Shown here piece by piece: positions 19,309 through 28,798 of a DNA stretch of 64,000 nt. The notes beneath the pieces are model-generated. The model was given only the letters and a program-made list of their open reading frames with translations, was not told the origin of the DNA and made no database searches. Within the stretch, counting starts at the first letter, position 1. Every line of letters begins with the position of its first letter. The position numbers were made by a program, and so were the translations under genes. The stretch comes from Sodalis glossinidius str. 'morsitans' (GTDB taxonomy: Bacteria > Pseudomonadota > Gammaproteobacteria > Enterobacterales > Enterobacteriaceae). The stretch covers positions 2,852,001 to 2,916,000 of the forward strand of contig NC_007712.1 in the NCBI RefSeq assembly GCF_000010085.1, given 5' to 3'.

Positions 19309-21345
19309 TTATGCGTCCGAAGATTCTCCAAGAAGACGCATCATTTCCGCCTCATCCATCACCGGAATATTCAACTGCTGTGCCTTGGACAATTTGGACC
19401 CCGCCGCCTCCCCCGCGATGAGCAGATCGGTTTTGGCGGAAACGCTGCCGCTGACCCGCGCGCCGAGCGCGACCAGATGATCCTTGGCCTCATCCCGCGA
19501 CAGGCTGCTTAGCGATCCGGTCAGGACAATGGTTTTCCCAGCGAAGGGATTATCGCTCGCCGCGACGGGCGCTGCCACAGGCTCAGGCCATCGAATACCG
19601 ATTGCCGGGCTCAACAAATCCTGGATCACTTCGATATTATGCGTTTCCTCAAAAAAGTGGCGCACGTGGGTCGCGACAATGTTGCCAATATCCTGCACGC
19701 CCGTCAGCGAATCGATATCGGCGGCAATCAGCGCGTCGAGCGTGCCGTAAGCGGCAGCCAGATTGACGGCCGTGGCCTCGCCCACCTCGCGGATCCCAAG
19801 CGCGTACAGAAAGCGCGCAAAGGTGGTCTGCCGGGCTTTTTCCAGCGCCTCCAGCAAATTTTGCGCCGATTTCGACCCCATCCGATCCAGCCGCGTCAGG
19901 ATTTCTTTATTTAGCCGGAACAGGTCGGCCGGGGTTTTCACCAGCTCCCGCTCCACCAGCTGATCAATGATCTTATCGCCCATACCGTCGATGTCCATCG
20001 CCCGGCGGGAAACGAAATGCTTTAGCGCTTCCTTGCGCTGTGCGGCGCAAACTAAGCCCGCGGTGCAACGCAACACCGCCTCGCCTTCCACCCGCTCGAC
20101 GTCCGAGCTGCAAACCGGGCATTGCGTCGGAAACGCTACCGGGCGCACCTCAGCCGGCCGTTCGGACGTGACGACGCCGACAATCTGCGGGATGACATCG
20201 CCGGCGCGACGCACAATGACCGTATCGCCAATCATCAGCCCCAGCCGCTCGACCTCATCAGCGTTGTGCAGGGTGGCGTTACTGACCATGGCGCCGGAAA
20301 CCAGTACTGGCTCAAGGCGCGCGACCGGCGTGATTGCGCCGGTCCTTCCCACCTGAAACTCTACGTCGCGTACCCGGGTCAACTGCTCCTGGGCTGGAAA
20401 TTTATAGGCGATAGCCCAGCGCGGCGCGCGGGCGACAAAGCCCAGACGCTGCTGCAGCGCCAGCGAGTCGACTTTTATCACGACGCCGTCGATATCGAAC
20501 CCGAGCGATAACCGCGCCTCGTGCACCTGCCGATAAAAATCCAGCACCGCCGCACTACCGGTGCAGCGGCGGACGCGGTCGCTGACCGGTACCCCCCAGG
20601 CTTTGAACTGCTGCAAGCGCTCCCAATGACTCTCCGGCAACTCGCCGTCTTCCAGCAGGCCGACGCCATAGCAATAAAACGTCAGCGGCCGCCTAGCGGT
20701 AATCGAGGGATCCAGCTGGCGTAAGGAGCCGGCGGCGGCGTTGCGCGGATTGGCGAAGACTTTGCTCCCTTCCCGTTTGGCGGTCTCATTCAGTCGCAGA
20801 AAGCCCGCTTCAGACATGAATACTTCGCCGCGGATCTCCAGCAGCCTCGGCAAGTTGTCGTGATCTTGCAAACGCAACGGAATGGTGCGGATTGTGCGCA
20901 CGTTGGCGGTGATATCCTCACCGGTGGCGCCGTCGCCGCGGGTGGCGGCCCGCACCAGCTCGCCGTTCTCATAAAGCAGGCTGACCGCCAGACCGTCCAG
21001 CTTCAGCTCGCAGCAATAGGTCATGTCGTCGTCGCGCTTAAGCCTGTCGCGCACCCGCTTGTCGAACGCCAAAAAACCCGGCTCTTCAAAAACATTATCC
21101 AGCGACAGCATGGGCACTTCATGGCGCACCTGTCCAAAACTGCTCTGCGCTTGTCCGCCGACGCGCTGACTGGGGGAATCGGCGGTCAGCAGATCTGGCC
21201 GTTCGGCCTCCAGCGTGCGCAGTTCCGCCATAAACCGGTCATATTCACTGTCGGGCACTTCAGGGGCGGCTTCCACGTAATAGAGGTATTCCCAGTGTCG
21301 CAGTTGCTTACGTAACCGCAGGATATGTTGTTCAATCTGTTCCAT
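19309..21345 (-). CDS. ligA: NAD-dependent DNA ligase
   Basis: LigA seals nicks during replication and repair using NAD. The 678-residue frame is intact, slightly longer than the 671-residue E. coli enzyme. The adenylated lysine lies in KLDG at K115. The OB fold, the four-cysteine zinc finger (CPVC about residue 408, then C and C near 430), helix-hairpin-helix repeats and a C-terminal BRCT domain (FAGKTIVLTGSLSSLSRDEAK) follow in order. It lies downstream of zipA on the same strand, with a terminator between. Confidence 0.97.
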   Translation of the reverse strand: MEQIEQHILRLRKQLRHWEYLYYVEAAPEVPDSEYDRFMAELRTLEAERPDLLTADSPSQRVGGQAQSSFGQVRHEVPMLSLDNVFEEPGFLAFDKRVRDRLKRDDDMTYCCELKLDGLAVSLLYENGELVRAATRGDGATGEDITANVRTIRTIPLRLQDHDNLPRLLEIRGEVFMSEAGFLRLNETAKREGSKVFANPRNAAAGSLRQLDPSITARRPLTFYCYGVGLLEDGELPESHWERLQQFKAWGVPVSDRVRRCTGSAAVLDFYRQVHEARLSLGFDIDGVVIKVDSLALQQRLGFVARAPRWAIAYKFPAQEQLTRVRDVEFQVGRTGAITPVARLEPVLVSGAMVSNATLHNADEVERLGLMIGDTVIVRRAGDVIPQIVGVVTSERPAEVRPVAFPTQCPVCSSDVERVEGEAVLRCTAGLVCAAQRKEALKHFVSRRAMDIDGMGDKIIDQLVERELVKTPADLFRLNKEILTRLDRMGSKSAQNLLEALEKARQTTFARFLYALGIREVGEATAVNLAAAYGTLDALIAADIDSLTGVQDIGNIVATHVRHFFEETHNIEVIQDLLSPAIGIRWPEPVAAPVAASDNPFAGKTIVLTGSLSSLSRDEAKDHLVALGARVSGSVSAKTDLLIAGEAAGSKLSKAQQLNIPVMDEAEMMRLLGESSDA

Positions 21346-21362
21346 GATGCACCATCAGCAGC

Positions 21363-21383
21363 AAAAACCCCCGCAAGCGGGGG
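21363..21383 (-). terminator. Intrinsic terminator between zipA and ligA
   Basis: On the minus strand CCCCCGC, a 2-nt loop and GCGGGGG are followed by TTTTT. It ends zipA transcription just upstream of the ligA start at 21345, so ligA expression depends on readthrough or an internal promoter. Confidence 0.85.
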
Positions 21384-21557
21384 CTGAGAATAACGCTATT
21401 TCAGCAGCAACCGGCCGGTTCCGGTTAGTGATGACCGGCAAGATAAGTATAACCGCCGCCGGCCAGATGGAAAAAGACGCTATGGGCAAGATAAGCCTGA
21501 CCGTGACCGTTGCAGGGGGAACGGTAACCGGTGCAGACTCACAGCCAGGGGCGCACA

Positions 21558-22547
21558 TCAGACACCGGCATTCGCCTCCAACACCTGACGAATGCGCGCT
21601 TTATAGCCGTCCAGTTTCTGCGGGGTCATCATCCGCCGCTCATCGTCAAGCACCACGCCGCCGCAATCATCGGCGATACGCTGGGCGGACTGCAGCATGA
21701 GCTTGAAGTTCTGATGGGCATCGCCATAGGAGGGAACCATCATGAACATGGAGATACCCGGCGTGGTGAAATCAGCCATATCTTCTGGATTGAACGAACC
21801 GGGCTTGACCATATTGGCCAGACTGAACAGCACCGGCCCACTGCCGGAAGGGTTGAGATGACGATGAAATATATTCATTTCGCCAAACTGAAAACCCGCC
21901 TGCAGTACGCTTTGCAGCAATTCTTCGCCGCTTAACACCGTACCGTTATGGGCGGCGACATGCAGTACCAGCACCGTTTCTTTTTCCGGTACCTGAGCCG
22001 CCTTTACCGAACTCTCTGCTGCCGGGGCGGGCGCGTCGGCGGCAGGCGCCGATGACCGGTAATCAGTTTGGGGCGCAGCGGCGCGGCTGGCGGCAGGCAA
22101 CAGCGGATCGTCGTCATCGCCCCCCCCCATGTCGTCGCTGTCAGAAGCAACCTGCTCACGTGCAGGCATGGCTGGCTCGGCGGAACGGATTTGCGGCGGC
22201 TCGCGGTGGGCTCGGGGGGCATTGGAGACGGGCTGCCCGAAGCCATCCGCCAGAAGAGGATCAGAAGCATCATCGCGTTCTCCCTCGCCGACGCGGCTGG
22301 CCAGGCGAGATAACGGCGCATCGTCGTCGTGGCGCACGCGCGTGACGCGGACTTCACCCACCCCTTCATCCCGCTCAGACAGCGGCGGTTCGTCCTGATC
22401 CTGACGTTCTTGTTTCAGTCGTTTGACCGGGCGGTCGCGAAAAACTGCCGAGCGCTCTTTACGGCTGGTCCAAAGACCATGTAAAAGTAACGCTATAATC
22501 GCGATTGCACCTACGACGATTAATATCAGACGCAAATCCTGCATCAT
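21558..22547 (-). CDS. zipA: Cell division protein ZipA
   Basis: ZipA anchors FtsZ filaments to the inner membrane at the division site. The start at 22547 ([20 protein letters not shown]) gives the conserved single N-terminal membrane helix, followed by the basic stretch [15 protein letters not shown], a long acidic/proline-alanine linker (about residues 60-185) and the C-terminal FtsZ-binding domain beginning near VLVLHVAAH. The product is 329 residues, in the normal range. The frame is intact. It is divergent from cysZ. Confidence 0.95.
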
Positions 22548-22767
22548 TGCCATCTCAGCTGTTCTAATTCATTGCACATTGCCATAGCGGCAAACATTTA
22601 CTCTCTTAACTGTATTTGCCTGCGTAGACAAGTGCAAGTCTACAGGGTACTTTCTGGCAAAAAGAGTTTGGCAAGTTATTTTTTTGCTGCTTTTTCAGAC
22701 AAAATGAACCAAACGGCCGTTATTAACGCCGAAAACTGTGATCATACCCCTATCTGTTCGGACATAA

Positions 22768-23541
22768 ATGGCGCAAAACACTATGCAAAACGAGATAACT
22801 TCCCGCAGCGGCGTACATTATTTTTTCGCCGGCTGGCGTTTAATCATGCTGCCCGGCATTAAACGCTATGTCCTGCTGCCGCTATTGGTGAATATAGCGC
22901 TATTAGGTGGCACCTTTTGGTGGCTGTATCGCCAGTTGAGTCTGTGGATCCCGCAATTGATGAGTTACGTTCCCGATTGGTTGCATTGGCTGAATTATCT
23001 TCTCTGGCCGTTATGCGTGCTGGCGGTGCTGCTGATATTTGGTTATTTCTTCAGTACCGTGGCCAATGTGATTGCCTCGCCCTTCAGCTGCCTGCTGGCC
23101 GAACGGCTGGAAACGCACCTGACCGGCCATGCCAGCCCGGACAGCGGACTGGTGGATCTGATGCGCGATACGCCACGTATTCTGCACCGCGAATGGGTGA
23201 AGCTGTGTTACTACCTGCCGCGGGCGCTGATTTTACTGGCGTTGCATTTTATTCCGGCCATTGGCCAAACGCTGGTGCCTGTGCTGTGGTTTTTGTTTAG
23301 CGTCTGGATGCTGGCCATTCAATATTGCGATTATCCCTTTGATAATCATAAAGTCCCGTTCCCGACCATGCGCGCCGCACTGAGGCGCTACAAGGTGGCG
23401 AATATGCAGTTCGGCGCGTTGGTAAGCGTGTTTACCCTGATACCGATCGTGAATCTGGTGATTCTGCCGGTGGCGGTTTGCGGCGCCACGGCGATGTGGG
23501 TGGATAAATACCGCGCCGGCTATACAGTATCCGGTTCTTAA
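22768..23541 (+). CDS. cysZ: Sulfate transporter CysZ
   Basis: CysZ is an inner-membrane protein that brings sulfate into the cell for cysteine synthesis. The product is 257 residues if the ATG at 22768 is used, or 252 from the ATG at 22783. It keeps the family segments LMSYVPDWLHWLNYLLWP, FGYFFSTVANVIASPF, LAIQYCDYPFDNHKVPF and PVAVCGATAMWVD. The stop codon overlaps the phage attachment core, so integration left the coding sequence whole. The usual neighbour cysK is now 32 kb away because of the prophage. Confidence 0.95.
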   Translation: MAQNTMQNEITSRSGVHYFFAGWRLIMLPGIKRYVLLPLLVNIALLGGTFWWLYRQLSLWIPQLMSYVPDWLHWLNYLLWPLCVLAVLLIFGYFFSTVANVIASPFSCLLAERLETHLTGHASPDSGLVDLMRDTPRILHREWVKLCYYLPRALILLALHFIPAIGQTLVPVLWFLFSVWMLAIQYCDYPFDNHKVPFPTMRAALRRYKVANMQFGALVSVFTLIPIVNLVILPVAVCGATAMWVDKYRAGYTVSGS

Positions 23542-23558
23542 AAACTTATTTCTTAATA
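23540..23558 (+). repeat. Prophage attachment core at the cysZ stop codon
   Basis: AAAAACTTATTTCTTAATA occurs here and again at 55622-55640 in the same orientation. The first two A's belong to the cysZ TAA codon. This is the phage end away from the integrase. Confidence 0.85.
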
Positions 23559-23678
23559 GAACATACTAATACTCAATATAAGCTAATGTTATTTATTAAT
23601 TTTTTATGACTTTCACCTTCATTAGGATGAGCAAAATGAAAAAGTAAATCACCAGTAAAAACAACTAATTAAAAATAG

Positions 23679-23697
23679 TTTTGCAGGAGGGTTTTGG
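23679..23697 (+). repeat. Arm-type repeat near the cysZ-side attachment site
   Basis: TTTTGCAGGAGGGTTTTGG resembles TTTTGCAGAAGGGTTTTGC at 55540-55558 near the other end, in the same orientation. Such paired repeats near attachment cores often bind integrase arm domains. The role is inferred only from position. Confidence 0.4.
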
Positions 23698-23773
23698 CCT
23701 GATTTTTTCACCTTACCAGCACATTCACTCGCTGGCATAGGTTGAAATTCGACCAGTCCACCCAGAGGCGAAA

Positions 23774-24013
23774 TCACTCAGTTGCTCTATACCACGACTG
23801 CCAGCGGTAGATTGTGGTGCGCAGTTCACGTGCGCATTCATCGGTCTGAATGTCCGCCAGCAAATCTTCGTCGCTGTTCTTCCCTGCGTCACTTACCTTG
23901 CACGGCGGCATCATCAAATCCGGGGATATGGTTGGCCGCGTCGATTGAACGCTGCCGCAACTGCACAGCGTCATCATCAAACTGGCATACACTACGATTC
24001 GGGCTGTCAACAT
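23774..24013 (-). CDS. Rz1-like outer-membrane spanin
   Basis: The 79-residue product starts with MLTARIVVYASLMMTLCSCG, a short lipoprotein signal with a possible lipobox ending at the second cysteine. It overlaps the Rz gene in another frame, the usual nested Rz/Rz1 layout. Rz1 sits in the outer membrane and joins with Rz to fuse the membranes in the last step of lysis. Mature Rz1 proteins are usually proline-rich; this one is only slightly so, and longer than lambda Rz1. The assignment rests mostly on position and the lipoprotein signal. Confidence 0.6.
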   Translation of the reverse strand: MLTARIVVYASLMMTLCSCGSVQSTRPTISPDLMMPPCKVSDAGKNSDEDLLADIQTDECARELRTTIYRWQSWYRATE

Positions 24014-24203
24014 ACTTCACCACATTGCGGTAAACGGTTCGGTAAATCACTTTGGCCACCACGTTGGCATCAACAGCTTTCTTCTCGCCGGTATTCACTG
24101 CTTTTTCTGCTTCCAAACGCTTTGCCCTGGCCTGTCTGTTTACATGCTCGCTGTGGGCGTACCAGCCTTTTAGATAACCGGCCCAGAATGCCCCGGAGAC
24201 CAC
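23889..24203 (-). CDS. Rz-like inner-membrane spanin, N terminus probably frameshifted
   Basis: The readable product has a hydrophobic start (VVSGAFWAGYLKGWY) and a charged helical stretch (RQARAKRLEAEKAVN), the form of Rz spanins. The hydrophobic segment continues upstream in frame with the endolysin stop codon (LITVLAVVSG), while the ATG overlapping that stop is in a different frame. A 1-nt loss near the start is therefore likely. As annotated it would begin at a GTG at 24203 with a shortened membrane helix. It lies directly after the endolysin. Confidence 0.6.
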   Translation of the reverse strand: MVSGAFWAGYLKGWYAHSEHVNRQARAKRLEAEKAVNTGEKKAVDANVVAKVIYRTVYRNVVKYVDSPNRSVCQFDDDAVQLRQRSIDAANHIPGFDDAAVQGK

Positions 24204-24236
24204 AGCAAGAACGGTAATCAGCGCGATAAGTTGCGT

Positions 24237-24764
24237 TCATTCATCAAGTCCCCAGCATGTCAGCTCTGCTTCCTGTTCACGCCGCAGCACCTGACCGTAG
24301 CAGTTATTTGAACGGATACGGCAATCTCGACCACCATCCCAAATCCAGCGCCTGATTTCGGCACAGGCACCACTGCGATCCCCGGCGTTGAGCTTTTTCC
24401 AGAACGTGGACGAAAAGCACTTAGCCGGGCCTATGCTCCACGGACAGAATGAGGCAATGCCCACTTTTTGCGTCTCGGTCAGAGGCACACGCACATTCCG
24501 CTCAACCCAAGCCAATGCTTTAGCCTGCTCGACCTTATCAATTCTCTCGCATTGGTCTACAGACAACCGCATCCCTTGAACTACCGGCTTACCGTTAACG
24601 AAGGTAGTGCCGCCACAGATAGTCCAGACACCGCCCCCGTCCTGGTATGCCGCTGTCCGTAGCCCTTCTTTTTCATCCTGAAACTGCGACATCATTACCG
24701 TGCTCGTCGCACCGGCAGCGATTAACGCCAACATGGCCGCACTGAGTTTACTTTTGCTCGCCAT
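24237..24764 (-). CDS. SAR endolysin (R21-type lysozyme)
   Basis: This 175-residue muramidase of glycoside hydrolase family 24 degrades peptidoglycan at lysis. The catalytic triad spacing is canonical: E33, D42 and T48 in EGLRTAAYQDGGGVWT. The N terminus (AAMLALIAAGATSTVMM) is a weakly hydrophobic signal-anchor-release helix, so the enzyme would be exported by Sec and activated on membrane depolarisation. It starts 3 nt after the holin stop codon. The frame is intact. Confidence 0.92.
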   Translation of the reverse strand: MASKSKLSAAMLALIAAGATSTVMMSQFQDEKEGLRTAAYQDGGGVWTICGGTTFVNGKPVVQGMRLSVDQCERIDKVEQAKALAWVERNVRVPLTETQKVGIASFCPWSIGPAKCFSSTFWKKLNAGDRSGACAEIRRWIWDGGRDCRIRSNNCYGQVLRREQEAELTCWGLDE

Positions 24765-24767
24765 CGC

Positions 24768-24980
24768 TCAGTGCCTTTTTCGCCGGTAATCTTTGATTTT
24801 GAAATACAGATTGGTGAGATAGGTCAAAAGACCAAAAAATACCGATGCCAGCACGCCGATAGCAGACCATTGCCCCGGACTGACGGTGTCCATAAGCTGA
24901 AGCAGCCAATAGCCGCCGCTTCCCAATGACGTGCCGTAGGATAGCCCCGCCGCAACGTCCGAAATGTTATTCATTCTCAT
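24768..24980 (-). CDS. Holin (S21-like)
   Basis: A 70-residue protein with two membrane segments (GYWLLQLMDTVS region and WSAIGVLASVFFGLLTYLTN) and a basic tail (KDYRRKRH), typical of class II holins such as S21. Holins set the timing of lysis by making pinholes in the inner membrane. GGGGGTAAGG lies upstream of the ATG at 24980. It heads the lysis cassette holin-endolysin-Rz/Rz1. Confidence 0.85.
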   Translation of the reverse strand: MRMNNISDVAAGLSYGTSLGSGGYWLLQLMDTVSPGQWSAIGVLASVFFGLLTYLTNLYFKIKDYRRKRH

Positions 24981-25038
24981 GCCTTACCCCCGTAGGGAAT
25001 CACACTGTGTTATGCCACGGAGAGTAAGGCGTGCGAGC

Positions 25039-25054
25039 GGTCGGGATCCTGACT
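25039..25054. promoter_or_regulatory. GGATCC-centred palindrome, site 1 (upstream of holin)
   Basis: GGTCGGGATCCTGACT differs at two positions from the 16-bp palindrome GGTCGGGATCCCGACC. It lies 59 bp upstream of the holin start in the gap after the tail fibre assembly gene. Confidence 0.45.
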
Positions 25055-25074
25055 ATAAAAAGTGAATTGGATTT

Positions 25075-25627
25075 TTAGAATTCGGGTGGCTCCAGCCACT
25101 CAATATCCGGCGCTTGGGTGATATCCACGCGGTTAAGTAGCACACTGTAAGTCTCCCACTGTGTGAGCGCCGTTTTTTCTTCCTCCGTTGCCATACCCAA
25201 TCGCACCGCGCGCCAGCGGGGCTATTTTGTTCTCAGCCTGTCGTTGCTTTTCTTCTTTCAGCATGGCTGCGGCTTTGCGGTGCTCTTCAGCACTGTAAAT
25301 TCGCGGTTGAATTTTTCCGTCTCGATACATCCACTCCCCTTCAATGAGAGTATCCTTGTCGACCGTCTGCAAAATGCCCGCATCAACCTCGGTGACGGAG
25401 AGGCCAATGGGTACCAGCATGTCCGCATCCATTGCCGCCATTTTGATTAATCCGTTTTCCTCGATATACGCTATTTTTAATGTCCCTGATGAAAAAAGTT
25501 TTTGAGCGTCGTACCAGTCATTGCCGTTTTCGTCTTGCAAAAACAGTTTGGTATAGGGGCCAAATTTCTTAAATACCGCTGAATTTTCATCGGGTTTGTA
25601 GCGCTTAAAATTTCTTAATGTTTGCAT
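25075..25627 (-). pseudogene. Tail fibre assembly protein, frameshifted near the C terminus
   Basis: The first 140 or so residues read as a caudovirus tail fibre assembly protein (MQTLRNFKRYKPDENSAVF, VDKDTLIEGEWMYRDGKI, SAEEHRKAAAMLKEEKQR). Near 25210 the expected C-terminal text (LGMATEEEKTALTQWETYSV ending in DIEWLEPPEF) switches frame by 1 nt. The chaperone helps fold and attach fibre subunits. It follows the tail fibre gene by 11 bp. The truncated form would lack the last domain, so it is called a pseudogene. Confidence 0.82.
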
Positions 25628-25638
25628 GGCCTTCTTCT

Positions 25639-26817
25639 TTAATCGTTAACAACACTGACCCAGGTATCACCAACCAATAACTGAAAATAGCGAACCGCGA
25701 ATATGGTAGAGGTGATATAAGCATTAGCTTTAACGCCAACAATGACTCCGCCATCGCCAAACGTGTGCTGCGCATAGCCTATCTCCCCCGTCCAAGTGAT
25801 GCCCGTCAGGCGACCTTTCTTGACGAATGTTCTGTGGAGATAGGCACTCAACGCCCCGCCCCAAACGGGACCCTCCACTTCCCCGTTTTCAAGATAATGC
25901 GCGGTTCTACCGCCCCATGAAACGGTGATATTTCCGCCGGCAAAAATGCCGGATGGCGCGTAAAAATTCCCATTTTTATTAAATATTCAATCTCCGCCGC
26001 CATCATTGCCGTTGTTTAACCGAACGCCATCACCGCCCTTGTCTTTGTAGAGCTACATGCGAACGCTACCATCCTGATTATGAAAACCCAAATGCTTGCG
26101 GTCATCCCCCTTCAGGACGAGTTTGTTCCCCTCTACGATGACGACTCCATTAACGGTGCCGCCGGTTTTATCGAATTTCTTGTTTGCTTCTTCACGGATG
26201 CTCGTTAACGCCTACTGCACGGTTTCGCTTTTACCGTCTGCCCGCTGACTGCCCATCTTCGTCGCACCATCGGATTTCGCCAGTTTGGTTAACACATCGG
26301 CGGCACTGCCTGTGGGCGGCAACGCCGCAATCAGCGCACCCAATGCATCAAAGGAGAGTAATTTTCCGGCTCGCGTGGCCACATCTTGGCTATCCAGGGG
26401 GGATCCCAGCCGAGAGATACGATAACCTTCAGCGTTAAAGGGTAACCCCGTCAGCGGACGACGTAGCACCAAACCAATCTGGATAAAAGAACGCTGAATA
26501 GCCATCCAAAGGCGGTCAAAATCCTTGTTAACCGTATCGGACAGCATGTCGCCGTTATCCTGATAATCCGTCAGCCGGGTCGTTGGCACCACACGCTCCA
26601 GCATCACCGTCGCACCCGTGGCGGGTGGGGTAAGGAATGTCACATTGCCACCGCCCAGATTACCCGTACCTGTCACGGTATACCCCGTATTCACATCGAC
26701 GCCGTTAACCGTGATCTGAAGATCTGCGGCACTGATAATATAAAATTCAAACGGAAAAACCGTTGTCACCCCGTTCGCGGTGTAAATAACGTAGGGCGTC
26801 TGATTGGGTACCGACAT
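25639..26817 (-). pseudogene. T7-type tail fibre with three in-frame stops
   Basis: The N-terminal 150 residues match the T7 tail fibre attachment domain (YTANGVTTVFPFEFYI, GTGNLGGGNVTFLTPPATGA, ERVVPTTRLTDY). The same frame continues to 25639 and is broken only by TAG at 26212, TAG at 26053 and TGA at 25987. Reading through, the sequence is sensible at each (SETVQ then ALTSIREEANKKF; GGGD then IFNKNGNFYAPSG). CAG to TAG and TGG to TGA changes explain all three. The fibre binds the host receptor; the receptor-binding part cannot be made. Confidence 0.85.
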
Positions 26818-26832
26818 GGCGCATTCTCCTGG

Positions 26833-28383
26833 CTAGTAATCGACGTCGACGCTGTGCTCGCCGTCACTTAACTGCCAATTTTCGCGCGCCCGAGTGGTCG
26901 GGATCCCGACTACTTTACCGATACGTACCGGCGTTTGACTAATGGCACCGGCGCCGGAATCAATATAGTCATCCGGTTGATCGGTAAGCGCAGGGTTAAA
27001 CTCCCACATCTGGTCGTACATCGGACCGTCAAGCACATCGCTGTGCGCCCACAAGAAACGCGATGATAATGGCGCTTCAAACGCATCAAGAATACGTTTC
27101 TGCTTTTTGATTACGCTTATCTCTTCACGAACACCGCAACCGCTCCCCTTTAGCGCTTGACGCAATATTTTGCCGACAAAGAGACCGGGACCGTTGACTT
27201 CGACACAGACGACCGGGATCTGGTATTTGAGTACCAGTGCTTTAATCTGCATCACCTGCCCGCCGATGAGTTTGTTCTTGTCATCGAACTCGGCCAGATC
27301 GCCGATGAACGCCTGGCATACCTGCCAGTAAAGGTGACCGCGCGCATCGGTCAGCATCAAGGAAAAGGCGCTGACATCTGCTTTTACTTTCCCGGATGCC
27401 ACGTCCCACCAGGCGACGGCACCCACAATCTGCGTCGCCCCCAGCCACAACGAGCACGCCCGGTTTGCGTAGCGTATCTCCGGCTGCACGTTGTACTCAC
27501 GGATGCGGTCAGGATCGAGACGCACCTCACCCATGGGCTTACTGTGCAGCTGATATTGACTGTCCCATTCGTTAACCGTGCGACAATCCTTACGCCGGGT
27601 TTCAAGCTCTTCCGCGTTGAAACGTTCGGGCCATTGGCAGCCCGCGTAACAGTCAATCATCGTTTCGGGTGGCGCCGCAAACGCGATACCGTCTTCTGTC
27701 AGCCGATAATCCACGTGCTCGACCAGCAGTCGTGCCCCATTGTGGATCCCCATAAAGACATAGTCAGGTCGAAACGGCAGCGTATAGTGCAGACTGACCG
27801 CCTCATTAGCCTCAATGCGATACTCGTGCGCAAACAGTTTGATGGTCAGACAATCCGCGCCCGCGGCCTCCATCTCGTCGTACAGACTGTCGTAGGTATG
27901 GGGTGTACAGATAAACAATTTTCGGCCTCCGGGAATAAGAATATGCGTCTGCTCACTCAGACGGTAACGCAGCTTTTCGCGGGCTTCTGGTGTCTGAATA
28001 TTGCCGGGGACTTCCACGTCATCGTTTTGGCATTCGTTCGCACGCGCGCCCTCAACCGACCATTGCTCAACGGCACCGATGCTTTTAGCCAACATACCTT
28101 TCGTCAGCGGATGGTTACGCAGCACGTTCTGCGTGTCGCGACTGGTTTTACGGGCGGTGGAATCCGATTCGGACTGATGAAGAATACGGTACTGCCGATC
28201 GCGGTAATACCGCCAGGCATTATAGACGGCCAGAATAGTCGATTTACCGAAGCCACGAAAGCAACGGAGCACCGCCAGATTGCCGCGATGCTCCAACCAG
28301 TAGCACGCGCGGTAATGACAGTCGGGCACATCCCATCCCATGCGCTCCGCCCATATCAGGAAGAAAGCGAGGAAAGACGTCAT
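26833..28383 (-). CDS. Terminase large subunit
   Basis: The 516-residue product is the ATP-driven DNA packaging motor and nuclease. A Walker A-like RGFGKST lies near residue 45, as in T7-like terminases, and DDVEVPGN near residue 122 may be the Walker B region. Further on, VVCVEVNG may be part of the nuclease fold. The segment before DDVEVPGN (SVEGARANECQN) looks shorter than in relatives I remember, so a small deletion is possible. The ATG at 28383 overlaps the small-subunit stop. It is followed by the tail fibre gene, as terminase and late genes cluster in T7-like phages. Confidence 0.85.
   Translation of the reverse strand: MTSFLAFFLIWAERMGWDVPDCHYRACYWLEHRGNLAVLRCFRGFGKSTILAVYNAWRYYRDRQYRILHQSESDSTARKTSRDTQNVLRNHPLTKGMLAKSIGAVEQWSVEGARANECQNDDVEVPGNIQTPEAREKLRYRLSEQTHILIPGGRKLFICTPHTYDSLYDEMEAAGADCLTIKLFAHEYRIEANEAVSLHYTLPFRPDYVFMGIHNGARLLVEHVDYRLTEDGIAFAAPPETMIDCYAGCQWPERFNAEELETRRKDCRTVNEWDSQYQLHSKPMGEVRLDPDRIREYNVQPEIRYANRACSLWLGATQIVGAVAWWDVASGKVKADVSAFSLMLTDARGHLYWQVCQAFIGDLAEFDDKNKLIGGQVMQIKALVLKYQIPVVCVEVNGPGLFVGKILRQALKGSGCGVREEISVIKKQKRILDAFEAPLSSRFLWAHSDVLDGPMYDQMWEFNPALTDQPDDYIDSGAGAISQTPVRIGKVVGIPTTRARENWQLSDGEHSVDVDY
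26896..26911. promoter_or_regulatory. GGATCC-centred palindrome, site 2 (inside terL end, upstream of tail fibre)
   Basis: GGTCGGGATCCCGACT differs from the perfect palindrome at the last base. It lies in the last codons of the large terminase gene (encoding VGIPTT) and 79 bp upstream of the tail fibre start. Confidence 0.4.
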
Positions 28384-28719
28384 GTCTTCCCTTTCTGTAT
28401 GCGCGCAATGATTTTCTCCGCTTCTCGCTCGGCACTGGCAACCTGTTGACCCAGCTCGAACGCCTCATCATCATCGCTAGGGCGGCCTCCTGGCGTTCCC
28501 CCACGCATTTGCAGGCCGATAAGCGTATGCACCTTGGAACAGCGTCAGCGTCGTCGCCGCGTTCTTCTTGCACCAGTAACGATCGCCGCGCTCCTGTTTA
28601 GTGTGCGCGTCAATGGCCTTTCCGGCACCAGGCCAGTTATCCGGATCGGCCTCTTCCAGCACCACATCCGTTAATTTATCACTCAGCTTGCTGAGGCGTG
28701 TTTTTTCATCGTTATGCAT
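28380..28719 (-). pseudogene. Terminase small subunit candidate, frameshifted
   Basis: The first part (MHNDEKTRLSKLSDKLTDVV, DPDNWPGAGK, RGDRYWCKKNAATTLTLFQGA) is in one frame. Near 28528 the frame changes by 1 nt and continues TLIGLQMRGGTPGGRPSDDD and EREAEKIIARIQKGKT to a TGA that overlaps the start of the large terminase. Small subunits bind the packaging DNA. The call rests on position directly before terL and on the coupled stop/start, not on a recognised domain. Confidence 0.65.
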
Positions 28720-28765
28720 AAAAAAGCCCCGTGATTATCACAGGGCTATCATGGACTTGCTGAAA

Positions 28766-28781
28766 GGTCGGGATCCCGACC
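28766..28781. promoter_or_regulatory. GGATCC-centred palindrome, site 3 (upstream of terS)
   Basis: GGTCGGGATCCCGACC is a perfect 16-bp palindrome. It lies 47 bp upstream of the terminase small-subunit start, in the only gap between the ejection-protein and terminase genes. Confidence 0.5.
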
Positions 28782-28798
28782 GATTAGCGCGAGCGGGT

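Noticed and set aside
25639..26817. Stop-codon recoding in the phage genes
   Set aside because: Stops of different type (TAG, TGA, TAA) occur alongside frameshifts and in bacterial genes as well, so decay explains them better than suppression.
27157..28449. 430-codon open frame on the plus strand across the terminase region
   Set aside because: It is antisense to the large terminase, whose Walker-type motif and coupled start support the minus strand. The plus-strand translation has no recognisable domain.
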